Shown here one piece after another: positions 9,211 through 17,198 of a stretch of 64,000 nt of DNA. The DNA lies in NCBI RefSeq assembly GCF_900141715.1, contig NZ_FQYK01000006.1:62001-126000 (forward strand), given 5' to 3'. The notes below the pieces were generated by a model. The model was not told the origin of the DNA and made no database searches. It saw nothing but the letters and a program-made list of their open reading frames with translations. This DNA is from Algibacter luteus (GTDB taxonomy: Bacteria; Bacteroidota; Bacteroidia; Flavobacteriales; Flavobacteriaceae). The position numbers and the translations under genes were made by a program. Position 1 is the stretch's first letter. Each line of letters starts with the position of its first letter.

Positions 9211-9726
9211 ATGAATAAAACTGTTATTATACAAGGTAGCTCTAGAAGTGAGGGAGACACTAGCAAAATAGTGAATTATCTCGCTAGTAAAAATCATTTT
9301 GATGTTATTGATTTGAACACAAAAACAATTGGACATTATGATTATGATTATAAGAATGAAGATGACGATTTCATAGATTTAATCACCAACATTATAAACA
9401 CATATGATACCATCATTTTTGCAACACCTGTATATTGGTACAGTATGAGCGGCTTACTAAAAGTTTTTTTTGATAGAATTTCTGATTTGATAAGGGTGCA
9501 TAAAAATACAGGTAGAAAATTACGGGGTAAAAACATGGCAATGATTAGCATTAATAATCATGATGATTTAGTTGAAGGATTTAACATGCCGTTTGTGCAG
9601 TCTGCTAAATATTTAGGGATGCATTATTTGGGTGATATCCATACCTATGTTGAAGACAATAGGATACCCGATGTTATAAAAAAAAGAATCGATGATTTTG
9701 CTAAACATATTAAAGGGGTCTTATAA
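9211..9726 (+). CDS. Flavodoxin-fold NAD(P)H-dependent oxidoreductase
   Basis: A 171-residue protein with the FMN_red/flavodoxin_2 pattern: first strand and phosphate loop QGSSRSEGDTSKI (residues about 9-21), then IIFATPVYWYSMSGLLKVFFDRISD, the flavin-contacting loop. This family reduces quinones, azo compounds or metals through FMN. It lies between the divergent PPK2 gene and the convergent response regulator, and its stop codon sits inside its own terminator hairpin. The physiological substrate is unknown. Confidence 0.85.
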   Translation: MNKTVIIQGSSRSEGDTSKIVNYLASKNHFDVIDLNTKTIGHYDYDYKNEDDDFIDLITNIINTYDTIIFATPVYWYSMSGLLKVFFDRISDLIRVHKNTGRKLRGKNMAMISINNHDDLVEGFNMPFVQSAKYLGMHYLGDIHTYVEDNRIPDVIKKRIDDFAKHIKGVL

Positions 9727-9742
9727 AAATAAGACCTCTTTT
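9715..9742 (+). terminator. Intrinsic terminator overlapping the oxidoreductase stop codon
   Basis: GGTCTTAT (9717-9724) pairs perfectly with ATAAGACC (9729-9736) around an AAAA loop. The stem extends by two more pairs, one of them G-T, and is followed by TTTT at 9739-9742. The TAA stop of the + strand gene lies within it. The response regulator gene on the other strand ends only a few bases further on. Confidence 0.75.
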
Positions 9743-9745
9743 GAT

Positions 9746-10909
9746 TTATTTAGAAGCAAATAACTTAACATCCTGTTCGCTAACTTCGTTACCTCCAAGA
9801 ATAATTAAGCGTTCTATAACATTACGAAGTTCTCGAATATTCCCTGTCCAATCATACTCTTGTAAAAGTTTAATTGCTTTATCTGAAAACGTCTTTTTAG
9901 TTGTCCCTTGCTCGTTGGCTATTTTTTCTGAGAAATGATCTACTAGCAACGGAATATCATCTCGTCTCTCATTTAAAGCTGGAACTTTAATTAAAATAAC
10001 GGCGAGTCTGTGATATAAATCTTCACGGAAATTACCCTCCTCTATTTCCTTTTTTAAATTCTTGTTTGTGGCTGCAATTACTCGAACATCAACTTTAATA
10101 TCCTTATCGCTTCCAACACGTTGCACTCTACTTTCTTGAAGTGCCCTTAATACTTTAGCTTGGGCCGAAAGGCTCATGTCGCCAATTTCATCTAGAAAAA
10201 TAGTTCCTCCATTAGCCGCTTCAAATTTTCCTGCACGATCCTTATTAGCACTCGTAAAGGCTCCTTTTACATGCCCGAACAATTCACTTTCAATTAATTC
10301 ACTTGGAATAGCAGCACAGTTTACTTCAATTAAACTACCTTTTGCACGTTCACTTTTTTCGTGTAGCCAATGTGCTACTAATTCTTTACCAGTTCCATTT
10401 GGCCCTGTTATTAATACACGTGCATCAGTTGGTGCTACTTTATCGATAATTTCTTTAATCTGAGAAATGGCCTCACTTTCGCCAATCATTTCATACTTTT
10501 TACTTACCTTCTTTTTTAGAATTTTGTTTTCTACAACTAATTCCTTTCTATCTAAAGCATTTCTAACCGTGTTTAACAATCTGTTTAAATCTGGTGGTTT
10601 TGAGATATAATCAAAAGCCCCTAGTCGCATCGTGTTTACTGCAGTATCTAAATCGCCATGACCAGAAATCATAACAATAGGAATTTCAGGTTTAATTTTT
10701 TTAACTGCTTCTAACACCTCAACACCATCCATTTTAGGCATTTTGATATCGCAGAGAATTAAATCGAAATCATCATTTTTTATTTTTTCTATACCAGACA
10801 ATCCATCTTCTGCTTCGTCCACAGAATATGCTTCATTTTCTTCAGATAGTATTTTAACTAGCACGCGTCTTATAGCTGCTTCATCTTCAATAACTAGTAT
10901 TTTTGCCAT
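9746..10909 (-). CDS. Sigma-54-type (NtrC-family) response regulator lacking a C-terminal HTH
   Basis: A 387-residue protein. The receiver domain (about 1-120) has the acidic pair near residues 8-10, phospho-acceptor Asp54 in CDIKMPK and Lys104. The AAA+ domain (about 141-380) has Walker A GPNGTGKE at 169-176, Walker B GTIFLDEIGD at 235-244 and the sigma-54 loop as GAFTSA at 216-221 instead of GAFTGA. The protein ends at VSEQDVKLFASK, just after the AAA+ lid, with no Fis-type helix-turn-helix. DNA-free activators of this kind can act from solution. It is the last gene of a minus-strand run behind a beta-barrel protein (2-nt gap). Confidence 0.92.
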   Translation of the reverse strand: MAKILVIEDEAAIRRVLVKILSEENEAYSVDEAEDGLSGIEKIKNDDFDLILCDIKMPKMDGVEVLEAVKKIKPEIPIVMISGHGDLDTAVNTMRLGAFDYISKPPDLNRLLNTVRNALDRKELVVENKILKKKVSKKYEMIGESEAISQIKEIIDKVAPTDARVLITGPNGTGKELVAHWLHEKSERAKGSLIEVNCAAIPSELIESELFGHVKGAFTSANKDRAGKFEAANGGTIFLDEIGDMSLSAQAKVLRALQESRVQRVGSDKDIKVDVRVIAATNKNLKKEIEEGNFREDLYHRLAVILIKVPALNERRDDIPLLVDHFSEKIANEQGTTKKTFSDKAIKLLQEYDWTGNIRELRNVIERLIILGGNEVSEQDVKLFASK

Positions 10910-10911
10910 AT

Positions 10912-11817
10912 TTATATTTTAAATTTTAAACCTGTTCTTAAATAAAATGCATTCACATCGTTCAATTTAAAAACTTCATCTCTATTTTTATTTCGTAATA
11001 CATTATTCAATCTAAACGTATATCCTGTATACATATAAGCCACTAAATGTTTTGTAAAGCAATATTCATACCCAAGTCCGCCAATGGCAACAGATAATGA
11101 AATATGATCTACATTTTCACCATTTATTGTAGTAGGTTCTTGTAAATGTGCCAAATAGCCATCTAACCCAACAAACGCTTGTAAGTTGTTTTCTTTGTTA
11201 AAGGTATATTTAATATTAGACTTTGGTACGCCTAAATTAAAACTCCATTGCTCATTCACCTCTCTAAAATAACTTACAAAGGGTAGCGGAAAAGGAATCC
11301 CTGTTGTTGCATTGTAAGTTAATCCTAAAATTAAACGGTATGGACGTTTTAAACTTTCATCTTTAGTTCTGTCGTTTAAAACAAAAACACCTCCATTCAT
11401 GAAATAATCATCGGAGTTTAAAGTCTTTGAAAGTGTTGATGCAATTCTAGGATTAAACTTCACACCAAACCGCCAGTTTTCATTCCATTTAAAAGTATAA
11501 CCAAGGTTTAAATCTATTACATGAATTTTATTTAAACTCGATGTTTCAAACGGATAACTATCTTCTAAGTTAAGTAATATTCGATTATATTCCGCGCCAA
11601 CAATAAGATAAGAGTCGTTTTTTAATTCTATAGGGTAATTTAAAAGTGCTCGTAATCGGGTGTATTGATCTTCAGATTTACTTTGAGGTATAAACGAATA
11701 CTCTAGCCTCGCCAAATCAGTAAGTTGAGCAGTTGTAACCTGAAAAGATAAGAACATAGATATCACTACAAATCTTGCTTTTAGCTTTAATTTATAATCT
11801 AATTTGCAATTAATCAA
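10912..11817 (-). CDS. DUF6268-like outer membrane beta-barrel protein, probable TTG start
   Basis: A 301-residue protein reading as alternating beta strands with frequent aromatic ends (for example LDLNLGYTFKWNENWRFGVKFNP) and a C-terminal strand FYLRTGLKFKI, typical of Bacteroidota outer-membrane barrels of the DUF6268 type. The first ATG (11757) would cut the signal peptide to about ten residues. The TTG at 11817 gives a normal one, with a lysine-rich start, the hydrophobic stretch FVVISMFLSF and then TTAQ, so TTG is preferred. It sits 8 nt after the MscS gene and 2 nt before the response regulator. Its function is not known. Confidence 0.65.
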   Translation of the reverse strand: MINCKLDYKLKLKARFVVISMFLSFQVTTAQLTDLARLEYSFIPQSKSEDQYTRLRALLNYPIELKNDSYLIVGAEYNRILLNLEDSYPFETSSLNKIHVIDLNLGYTFKWNENWRFGVKFNPRIASTLSKTLNSDDYFMNGGVFVLNDRTKDESLKRPYRLILGLTYNATTGIPFPLPFVSYFREVNEQWSFNLGVPKSNIKYTFNKENNLQAFVGLDGYLAHLQEPTTINGENVDHISLSVAIGGLGYEYCFTKHLVAYMYTGYTFRLNNVLRNKNRDEVFKLNDVNAFYLRTGLKFKI

Positions 11818-11825
11818 TTCGATGT

Positions 11826-12749
11826 CTATTTTTTTATAATATGAATATCTCTTTGTGGGAATGGTATAGTAACGTTATGTTCTCTAAATAATCTATCTAT
11901 TTCAAAACGAATATCGCTCTTAGGAAATTGTGCTTTAAAACTATCGTTTAATGTAAATACGATTTTAAAATTAAGTGAGCTGTCGCCAAAATCTGTAAAA
12001 ACAACTGTGGGCTCTGGTGTACTAATAACCTCTGGATGTGCACTGGCTGCTTGAATTAATAACTTTTTTACCAATTGTACATCACTTCCATAGGCAACAC
12101 CAACACTTACAGACTCTCTTGTGGTTGTGCCATTTTGTGTCCAATTAAATAAACTATTTTCTAAATATAAATGATTCGGAATAACCAACACCTTATTATC
12201 TATCGTTACAGCGCGAGTAGTTCTTAGTTTTATTTCTTCTACTCTACCAATTTTATCATCAATTTCAATAATATCGCCTACATGAACAGATTGGTCTACT
12301 AAAATAAAAATACCAGAGATAATATCTTGAAAAAGCGTTTGCAGCGCTAAACCAATACCAATTAATAGAGCTGCTGAAGCTGCAAAAATAGCTGTTACAT
12401 TAATCCCTATAGAATCAAAAACAACGAGTAAAACGATGGTGTAAATTATCCATTTAGCAAACGAAAAAACGGTTGTAAATTTAACCTTATCGTCTTTAGG
12501 CATGTTTTTAGTTACCAATTTTCTAACCGACCTTAAGACGAATGTTGTTGCGATTAAGACTAAAGCAACCAATAATACATATTTTACCTTAAGCACAATA
12601 TCGTGGGCTTCAGCACCTGTTCCGGTTGTATAATTAATAATTTTATATTCGAGAAACTCATTAATTTTCTCCCATAAAGAACTTTCAGTAATGACTTCTT
12701 CTACTTGTTGTACTTTATCTTCGATTTGATTTTTTACATTGTCTTGCAT
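11826..12749 (-). CDS. MscS-family small-conductance mechanosensitive channel
   Basis: A 307-residue membrane protein with about three N-terminal membrane segments. The pore helix region reads FAASAALLIGIGLALQTLFQDIISGIFIL, with the alanine/glycine packing typical of MscS TM3. It is followed by the beta domain (VGDIIEIDDKIGRVEEIKLRTTRAVTIDNKVLVIPNHLYLEN; excerpt of a longer run) and an alpha-beta C-terminal domain. It should release solutes on hypo-osmotic shock. It is preceded by the ABC permease (1-nt gap) and followed by the DUF6268 barrel, so it is probably in the same operon. Confidence 0.9.
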   Translation of the reverse strand: MQDNVKNQIEDKVQQVEEVITESSLWEKINEFLEYKIINYTTGTGAEAHDIVLKVKYVLLVALVLIATTFVLRSVRKLVTKNMPKDDKVKFTTVFSFAKWIIYTIVLLVVFDSIGINVTAIFAASAALLIGIGLALQTLFQDIISGIFILVDQSVHVGDIIEIDDKIGRVEEIKLRTTRAVTIDNKVLVIPNHLYLENSLFNWTQNGTTTRESVSVGVAYGSDVQLVKKLLIQAASAHPEVISTPEPTVVFTDFGDSSLNFKIVFTLNDSFKAQFPKSDIRFEIDRLFREHNVTIPFPQRDIHIIKK

Positions 12750-12750
12750 G

Positions 12751-14064
12751 CTAATATTTAATCCATTTAATTAATTCTTTGTAACTCGGTTTCTTACCAT
12801 ACATCAATATACCAACACGATAAATTTTTGCTGCAAACCAAACCGTAAACATAAAAGAGCCTATTAAAACTAATAAGGATAGTACCTGTTGCCAAATTGG
12901 AACACCAAAAGGAATCCGCATTAGCATAACCACAGGCGAAGTTAATGGTATAAATGAAAATACCGTTGAAACTGTACCGTGGGGATCTTCTATAACCGTA
13001 AATATACCAATATATACTGCTAAAATAAGTGGAAGCATTATGGGTAACATAAATTGTTGGGTATCTGTTTCGTTATCAACTGCTGCACCAATTGCTGCGT
13101 ATAACGAACTGTATAATAAATAGCCACCAATAAAAAATAATATAAAAGCAACAATTAAATTAGTTAACGGTAAATTATAAAAACCTGTTAGAATATTTTG
13201 TAATTGTGCATTCACCTCCGGGTTTTCCATGGCTTGTTCTATAATTTGTTGCTGCGGCGTTTGCATTTGCGCCATATCAATTCCTAAAATCAATGACACT
13301 ATACTCATTAATATAGAACCTAAAATTATCCAAATTACGAATTGAGTAATTCCGGCTAGCGACGTTCCAATAATTTTACCAAGCATGAGTTGGACAGGTT
13401 TTACTGAAGAAATTATCACCTCAATAATTCTACTTGTTTTTTCCTCAATAACGCTCCGCATAATCATGTTACCATAAATAATGATAAACATGAATAATAA
13501 GTAACCTGCTAAACCTCCAAAAATAAGTTTGATTACACTATCTGCCTTAGATGTTTTTTCACCTTCAAAACTTTCTTGATTAATTTCAATATTAACTATA
13601 GAAGCTTTGAGTTTTTCAACATCAATTCCTTCTTTTATCCTATTTTGAAGGGTTAACTCTGATTGAATTTGACTTTCTAAACCAGATATTAAAGTAAGAG
13701 ATGGTGATTCTTCGGAATAGAATGTGATATTTTTTGATTCGATTTTTCCACCTGAAATATCTTCAATATGTAACAACCCATAACCATTAGAAATTTTTAC
13801 TAAGTTTTTAGCGTCTTCCAAAGACATACTTTCTAGAATATTATACGATGTGTTTTTAGTACTCTTAAAAATATTTTTTACTAAACCAGATTCATCTAAT
13901 ATAGTTACTACTCTTACTTTATCACTATTTAACTGGGATAAATAGGCAACAATGGCAACAAATGCTATAACAATTAACGGGCTCAAAAAAGTCATTATAA
14001 TAAACGACTTGTTTTTCACTTTCGTTAAATATTCACGTTTAATAATAAGTGGTAAGTGATTCAT
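12751..14064 (-). CDS. ABC-2 type permease (NatB-like)
   Basis: A 437-residue membrane protein. One N-terminal helix (about 20-42) is followed by a large extracytoplasmic domain and a cluster of five or six helices from about residue 180. The motif VIEEKTSRIIEVIISSVKPVQLMLGKIIG is the diagnostic ABC2_membrane_3/NatB signature just after the second helix. Together with the ATPase encoded 3 nt upstream it forms an exporter; NatAB homologues extrude sodium, but other cargo is equally possible. Confidence 0.88.
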   Translation of the reverse strand: MNHLPLIIKREYLTKVKNKSFIIMTFLSPLIVIAFVAIVAYLSQLNSDKVRVVTILDESGLVKNIFKSTKNTSYNILESMSLEDAKNLVKISNGYGLLHIEDISGGKIESKNITFYSEESPSLTLISGLESQIQSELTLQNRIKEGIDVEKLKASIVNIEINQESFEGEKTSKADSVIKLIFGGLAGYLLFMFIIIYGNMIMRSVIEEKTSRIIEVIISSVKPVQLMLGKIIGTSLAGITQFVIWIILGSILMSIVSLILGIDMAQMQTPQQQIIEQAMENPEVNAQLQNILTGFYNLPLTNLIVAFILFFIGGYLLYSSLYAAIGAAVDNETDTQQFMLPIMLPLILAVYIGIFTVIEDPHGTVSTVFSFIPLTSPVVMLMRIPFGVPIWQQVLSLLVLIGSFMFTVWFAAKIYRVGILMYGKKPSYKELIKWIKY

Positions 14065-14067
14065 AGC

Positions 14068-14994
14068 TTAGTTATTCTTAACAGCTTTAATAAATATATC
14101 GTTTACACTAGGAATAAGCTCCACAAAATGAGACACATCGCCTCTTTCTGTTAGATAGCGCAATAACTCATTCGGGGTTTCATTTTCTTGAAGTTTTATA
14201 TTGAGTTTCAACTCGTCTTCTAAAGTTTTAAAATTAGCTTTTGAAATACTAAATTTATCAGCTAAATCCTTTTCTAGATCATTTTGATTGTTGGTTCTAA
14301 TTCCTACTTCATAAGTATTAATTTTAAATTGACGCTTTATATCAACCAAATTACCATCTAATATTTTATTAGATTCATGTATTAAAGCAATATCGTCGCA
14401 TAATTCTTCAACAGATTCCATTCTATGTGTTGAAAATATAACGGTTGCGCCATTTTCGCGCAATCTTAAAATTTCATCCTTTATTAAATTAGCATTTATA
14501 GGGTCGAAGCCAGAAAAAGGTTCATCAAAAATTAACAATTTAGGTTCATGAAGCACAGTAACTACAAATTGAATTTTTTGTGCCATCCCTTTAGAGAGTT
14601 CTTGAATTTTTTTATTCCACCAATCTCCAATATCTAGACGCTCAAACCAATATTTTAATCTTTTTTTTGCTTCAGCTTTACTCAATCCTTTTAATTGGGC
14701 CAAATAAATACACTGCTCTCCAACCTTCATTGATTTATATAAGCCACGTTCTTCAGGCAAATACCCTATATCTTCAATATGCTTTTGACTTAAGCTTTCA
14801 CCATCCAAAAACACCGATCCAGAATCTGGCATTGTGATTTGGTTGATTACTCTAATTAATGTTGTTTTACCAGCACCATTAGGGCCTAATAATCCAAAAA
14901 TACTACCTTTTGGTATTGAAATAGACACGTCATTCAATGCCCTAAAATCGCCAAAATACTTGGAAACACCGTTTACTTCAAGTAAGTTATTCAT
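14068..14994 (-). CDS. ABC transporter ATP-binding protein (NatA-like, DUF4162 tail)
   Basis: A 308-residue ATPase. Walker A GPNGAGKTT is at about 38-46, the signature is degenerate (ELSKGMAQKIQF instead of LSGG), Walker B LLIFDEPFSGFDP follows, and the H-loop is in STHRMESVE. Residues about 215-308 form the DUF4162-type C-terminal extension found in NatA relatives. It opens the operon with the ABC-2 permease, MscS channel, barrel protein and response regulator. The altered LSGG motif (LSKG) is common in this subfamily. Confidence 0.92.
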   Translation of the reverse strand: MNNLLEVNGVSKYFGDFRALNDVSISIPKGSIFGLLGPNGAGKTTLIRVINQITMPDSGSVFLDGESLSQKHIEDIGYLPEERGLYKSMKVGEQCIYLAQLKGLSKAEAKKRLKYWFERLDIGDWWNKKIQELSKGMAQKIQFVVTVLHEPKLLIFDEPFSGFDPINANLIKDEILRLRENGATVIFSTHRMESVEELCDDIALIHESNKILDGNLVDIKRQFKINTYEVGIRTNNQNDLEKDLADKFSISKANFKTLEDELKLNIKLQENETPNELLRYLTERGDVSHFVELIPSVNDIFIKAVKNN

Positions 14995-15179
14995 GCAAAT
15001 TTTTTAATTAACTTCTAAATGGTAAATATATTAAATGTTGCCTAAGAAGTTCGGTGCTTTCAGCAATAATTATTTTTAATTAGTAAGACATTTATTAAAT
15101 TTTTTAAGTGAACCCGATATACATTCAGGTTAAATTCTACTTACATTTTCTTGGCTTCCTAAAATTGAGTTTTACTTAA

Positions 15180-15262
15180 AAAACAAAACCCACCCTTAAT
15201 AAATTAAGGATGGGAAAAAAATTGCTATGAAAAAGAAAAATTACCACTAAATAAATTTAGTG
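15180..15262 (-). ncRNA. Candidate small RNA between dnaJ and the ABC operon
   Basis: Read on the minus strand, a TATATTTG box (15275-15268, a full match to TAnnTTTG) with TTTG at 15301-15298 lies just before a perfect hairpin, CACTAAAT-AA-ATTTAGTG on the plus strand (15245-15262). A U-rich linker follows, then a 12-bp stem with one mismatch (15189-15214), and on the minus strand TTTTGTTTTTT. That is a complete promoter-to-terminator unit of roughly 80 nt with no ATG-started reading frame. The dnaJ terminator lies upstream and the ABC operon start is almost 190 nt downstream. It could instead be chance stems in AT-rich DNA. Confidence 0.35.
15189..15214 (-). terminator. Intrinsic terminator (minus strand) of the candidate small RNA
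   Basis: CCCACCCTTAAT (15189-15200) and ATTAAGGATGGG (15203-15214) form a 12-pair stem with one mismatch and a 2-base loop on the plus strand. On the minus strand the hairpin is followed by TTTTGTTTTTT. It cannot be the primary dnaJ terminator, which has its own hairpin at about 15331-15358, but it could back that one up. Confidence 0.6.
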
Positions 15263-15267
15263 ATAGT

Positions 15268-15275
15268 CAAATATA
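15268..15275 (-). promoter_or_regulatory. Promoter-like TATATTTG (-7) for the candidate small RNA
   Basis: On the minus strand this is TATATTTG, matching the Bacteroidota -7 consensus TAnnTTTG. TTTG at 15301-15298 stands 22 nt upstream, slightly wider than the usual spacing. The only structure downstream before the next terminator is the double hairpin at 15189-15262. Confidence 0.4.
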
Positions 15276-15330
15276 GTTTTTTTTTCAATAATAATAGCAA
15301 AACTATTAATTATCTTCACTTTTTATGCAA

Positions 15331-15358
15331 AAAAAAATCCACTATAAAAGTGGATTTT
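15331..15358 (-). terminator. Intrinsic terminator downstream of dnaJ
   Basis: On the minus strand AAAATCCACT pairs with AGTGGATTTT across a short TTTAT loop and runs into a long T stretch (15338 and below). It lies about 20 nt after the dnaJ stop codon and ends the grpE-dnaJ transcript. Confidence 0.8.
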
Positions 15359-15379
15359 CATGCTGTATGACCCGTTTTC

Positions 15380-16495
15380 TTAAGAAAACATATCTTTTAC
15401 TTTTTCAAAGAAAGACTTATCTGAACTTTCAGGTTTCGGTGAAAAATGGTCGTCATCTTGCATCGATTCAAAAAAGTCTTTTTGTTGTTTATTTAGTGTT
15501 TTGGGCGTCCAAACATTAACATGAACTAACAAATCGCCTTTACCATAACCATTTATGCTTGGTATTCCTTTTCCGCGTAATCTTAAAATTTTACCAGACT
15601 GTACACCGGCTTCAACCTTTATGCGCACTTTACCTGTTACGGTATCAATTTCTTTTGAAGTCCCTAAAACGGCCTCTGGGAAACTTACATACAAATCGTA
15701 GTGTAAATTATCGCCCTCGCGTTGTAATTTTTCGTGAGTTTCTTCTTCAATCACTACAATTAAATCTCCTGAAATTCCATTTCCTGGTGCTTCATTTCCT
15801 TTACCAGAAACTTTAAGTTGCATACCATCAACTACACCTGCAGGAATTTTAATTGATACTGTTTCTTCGGCTACTTTCAAGCCTTGTGCATCTGCATCAC
15901 TTGGTTTTTTATCAATAGTTTGTCCTGCGCCACCACATACATTACAAGGTGATGATGTTTGCATTCTACCTAATATTGTATTCGCTATTCTGGTAACTTG
16001 CCCAGAACCATTACATGTCGAGCAGGTTTTATATGTTGTACCTGGTGCTTGAACTTTTCGTTTTACCTTAACTTTCTTTTCAACGCCATTAGCTATTTCT
16101 TCCAAAGTTAGTTTTACTCGAATACGTAAGTTACTCCCTTTTACTCGACGTTGGCCACCGCCACCGCCAAATCCAGAGAAACCACCTCCAAAGCCACCAC
16201 CAAAAATATCACCAAACTGACTGAATATGTCGTCCATATTCATACCACCGCCACCAAAGCCGCCGCCATTCTCGAAAGCTTGATGACCATATTGATCGTA
16301 ACGCGCTTTTTTATTATCGTCGCTTAGAACTTCATAAGCTTCAGCTGCTTCCTTAAAATTCGCTTCTGCTTGTTTATCATCTGGGTTTTTATCAGGATGA
16401 AATTCAATCGCTTTTTTTCTGTAAGCTTTTTTTATTTCGGCAGCACTTGCGCCTTTACTAATACCTAATATTTCGTAATAATCTCTTTTAGCCAT
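15380..16495 (-). CDS. dnaJ: Chaperone DnaJ (Hsp40) with a reduced zinc region
   Basis: A 371-residue co-chaperone. The J domain occupies 1-70 with HPD at 33-35. A Gly/Phe-rich linker covers about 75-115. The cysteine region has only two CxxCxGxG motifs, CSTCNGSG (158-165) and CNVCGGAG (184-191), where classical DnaJ has four, leaving one zinc site. The C-terminal peptide-binding domains follow ([23 protein letters not shown]). It stimulates the DnaK ATPase and delivers unfolded substrates. grpE is encoded 9 nt upstream, so the two are translated from one transcript. Confidence 0.97.
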   Translation of the reverse strand: MAKRDYYEILGISKGASAAEIKKAYRKKAIEFHPDKNPDDKQAEANFKEAAEAYEVLSDDNKKARYDQYGHQAFENGGGFGGGGMNMDDIFSQFGDIFGGGFGGGFSGFGGGGGQRRVKGSNLRIRVKLTLEEIANGVEKKVKVKRKVQAPGTTYKTCSTCNGSGQVTRIANTILGRMQTSSPCNVCGGAGQTIDKKPSDADAQGLKVAEETVSIKIPAGVVDGMQLKVSGKGNEAPGNGISGDLIVVIEEETHEKLQREGDNLHYDLYVSFPEAVLGTSKEIDTVTGKVRIKVEAGVQSGKILRLRGKGIPSINGYGKGDLLVHVNVWTPKTLNKQQKDFFESMQDDDHFSPKPESSDKSFFEKVKDMFS

Positions 16496-16504
16496 GTCTT
16501 AATT

Positions 16505-17053
16505 TTATTGCCCTATAACTACTTTTGGAAAACGAATTACTTTCTCTCCAAGAAGGTATCCTTTTTCTACGATGTCGATAATTTTTCCTTTTAAATCATC
16601 GCTTGGGGCAGGTATTTGTGTGATTGCTTCATGGTTATCTGCATTAAAGGCATCGCCTTTGTTAACTTCCATTGCTTTTAAACCTTTTTGCTCTAATGTT
16701 TTTATTAATTTTTGATAAATTAACAACACGCCTTTACGTAATTCTTCAGCTTCTTTATCTTCTTCAATATGAGTTAATGCGCGCTCGAAATCATCAAGAA
16801 CAGGTAATAAGGTTTTCATCACATCTTCACTAGCTGTTGAAAATAACTCAATGCGTTCTTTTGATGTGCGTCTTTTATAATTTTCAAATTCTGCAAACAA
16901 ACGTAAAAACTTATCTTTTTCTTGTTTCAATTCAGCTTCAAGTTTTTCTTCTTTGGTTTGCTCTTCAGTTACTTGCTCCTCAATTTCAACAGTTTCTGCT
17001 TGAGAAGTTTCAACTTGTTCCTTATCAATATTCTTCTTATCTTTTTTACTCAT
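16505..17053 (-). CDS. grpE: Nucleotide exchange factor GrpE
   Basis: A 182-residue protein. A long Glu/Lys/Gln-rich N-terminal helix (about 1-75) leads into RLFAEFENYKRRTSKERIELF, the conserved GrpE coiled-coil motif. The C-terminal beta domain has NADNHEAITQIPAPSDDLKGKIIDIVEKGYLLGEKVIRFPKVVIG (excerpt of a longer run). It exchanges ADP for ATP on DnaK. It is the first gene of the grpE-dnaJ operon, with a TACTTTTG promoter box 35 nt upstream, divergent from the YceI lipoprotein. Confidence 0.97.
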   Translation of the reverse strand: MSKKDKKNIDKEQVETSQAETVEIEEQVTEEQTKEEKLEAELKQEKDKFLRLFAEFENYKRRTSKERIELFSTASEDVMKTLLPVLDDFERALTHIEEDKEAEELRKGVLLIYQKLIKTLEQKGLKAMEVNKGDAFNADNHEAITQIPAPSDDLKGKIIDIVEKGYLLGEKVIRFPKVVIGQ

Positions 17054-17088
17054 AGTAAATTCAAATTTTCAATCTTAAATTTAGTTGG

Positions 17089-17096
17089 CAAAAGTA
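17089..17096 (-). promoter_or_regulatory. Promoter -7 box TACTTTTG for grpE-dnaJ
   Basis: The minus strand reads TACTTTTG, a full match to TAnnTTTG, 35 nt before the grpE start codon. No clear TTTG -33 element is present upstream. Confidence 0.5.
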
Positions 17097-17112
17097 CTGC
17101 CAATATTATAAA

Positions 17113-17128
17113 AATGTCATAATGTCAT
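17113..17128. repeat. Tandem AATGTCAT repeat in the grpE/YceI divergent promoter
   Basis: AATGTCAT at 17113-17120 is immediately repeated at 17121-17128. It lies upstream of the grpE -7 box and about 70 nt from the YceI start, where an operator controlling either gene could sit. It is not CIRCE-like (no TTAGCACTC/GAGTGCTAA), so no HrcA control is indicated. Confidence 0.35.
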
Positions 17129-17198
17129 TAAAATTATTTTAATTTTTTTTTTGAAAGCGAATGACTAATTTTACAAGCCAACACTAAAAACAATTAAA

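Noticed and set aside
9721-9745. A possible lost HTH reading frame after the NtrC-type gene
   Set aside because: Only about 20 bp lie between its stop and the convergent oxidoreductase gene, too short for an HTH remnant.
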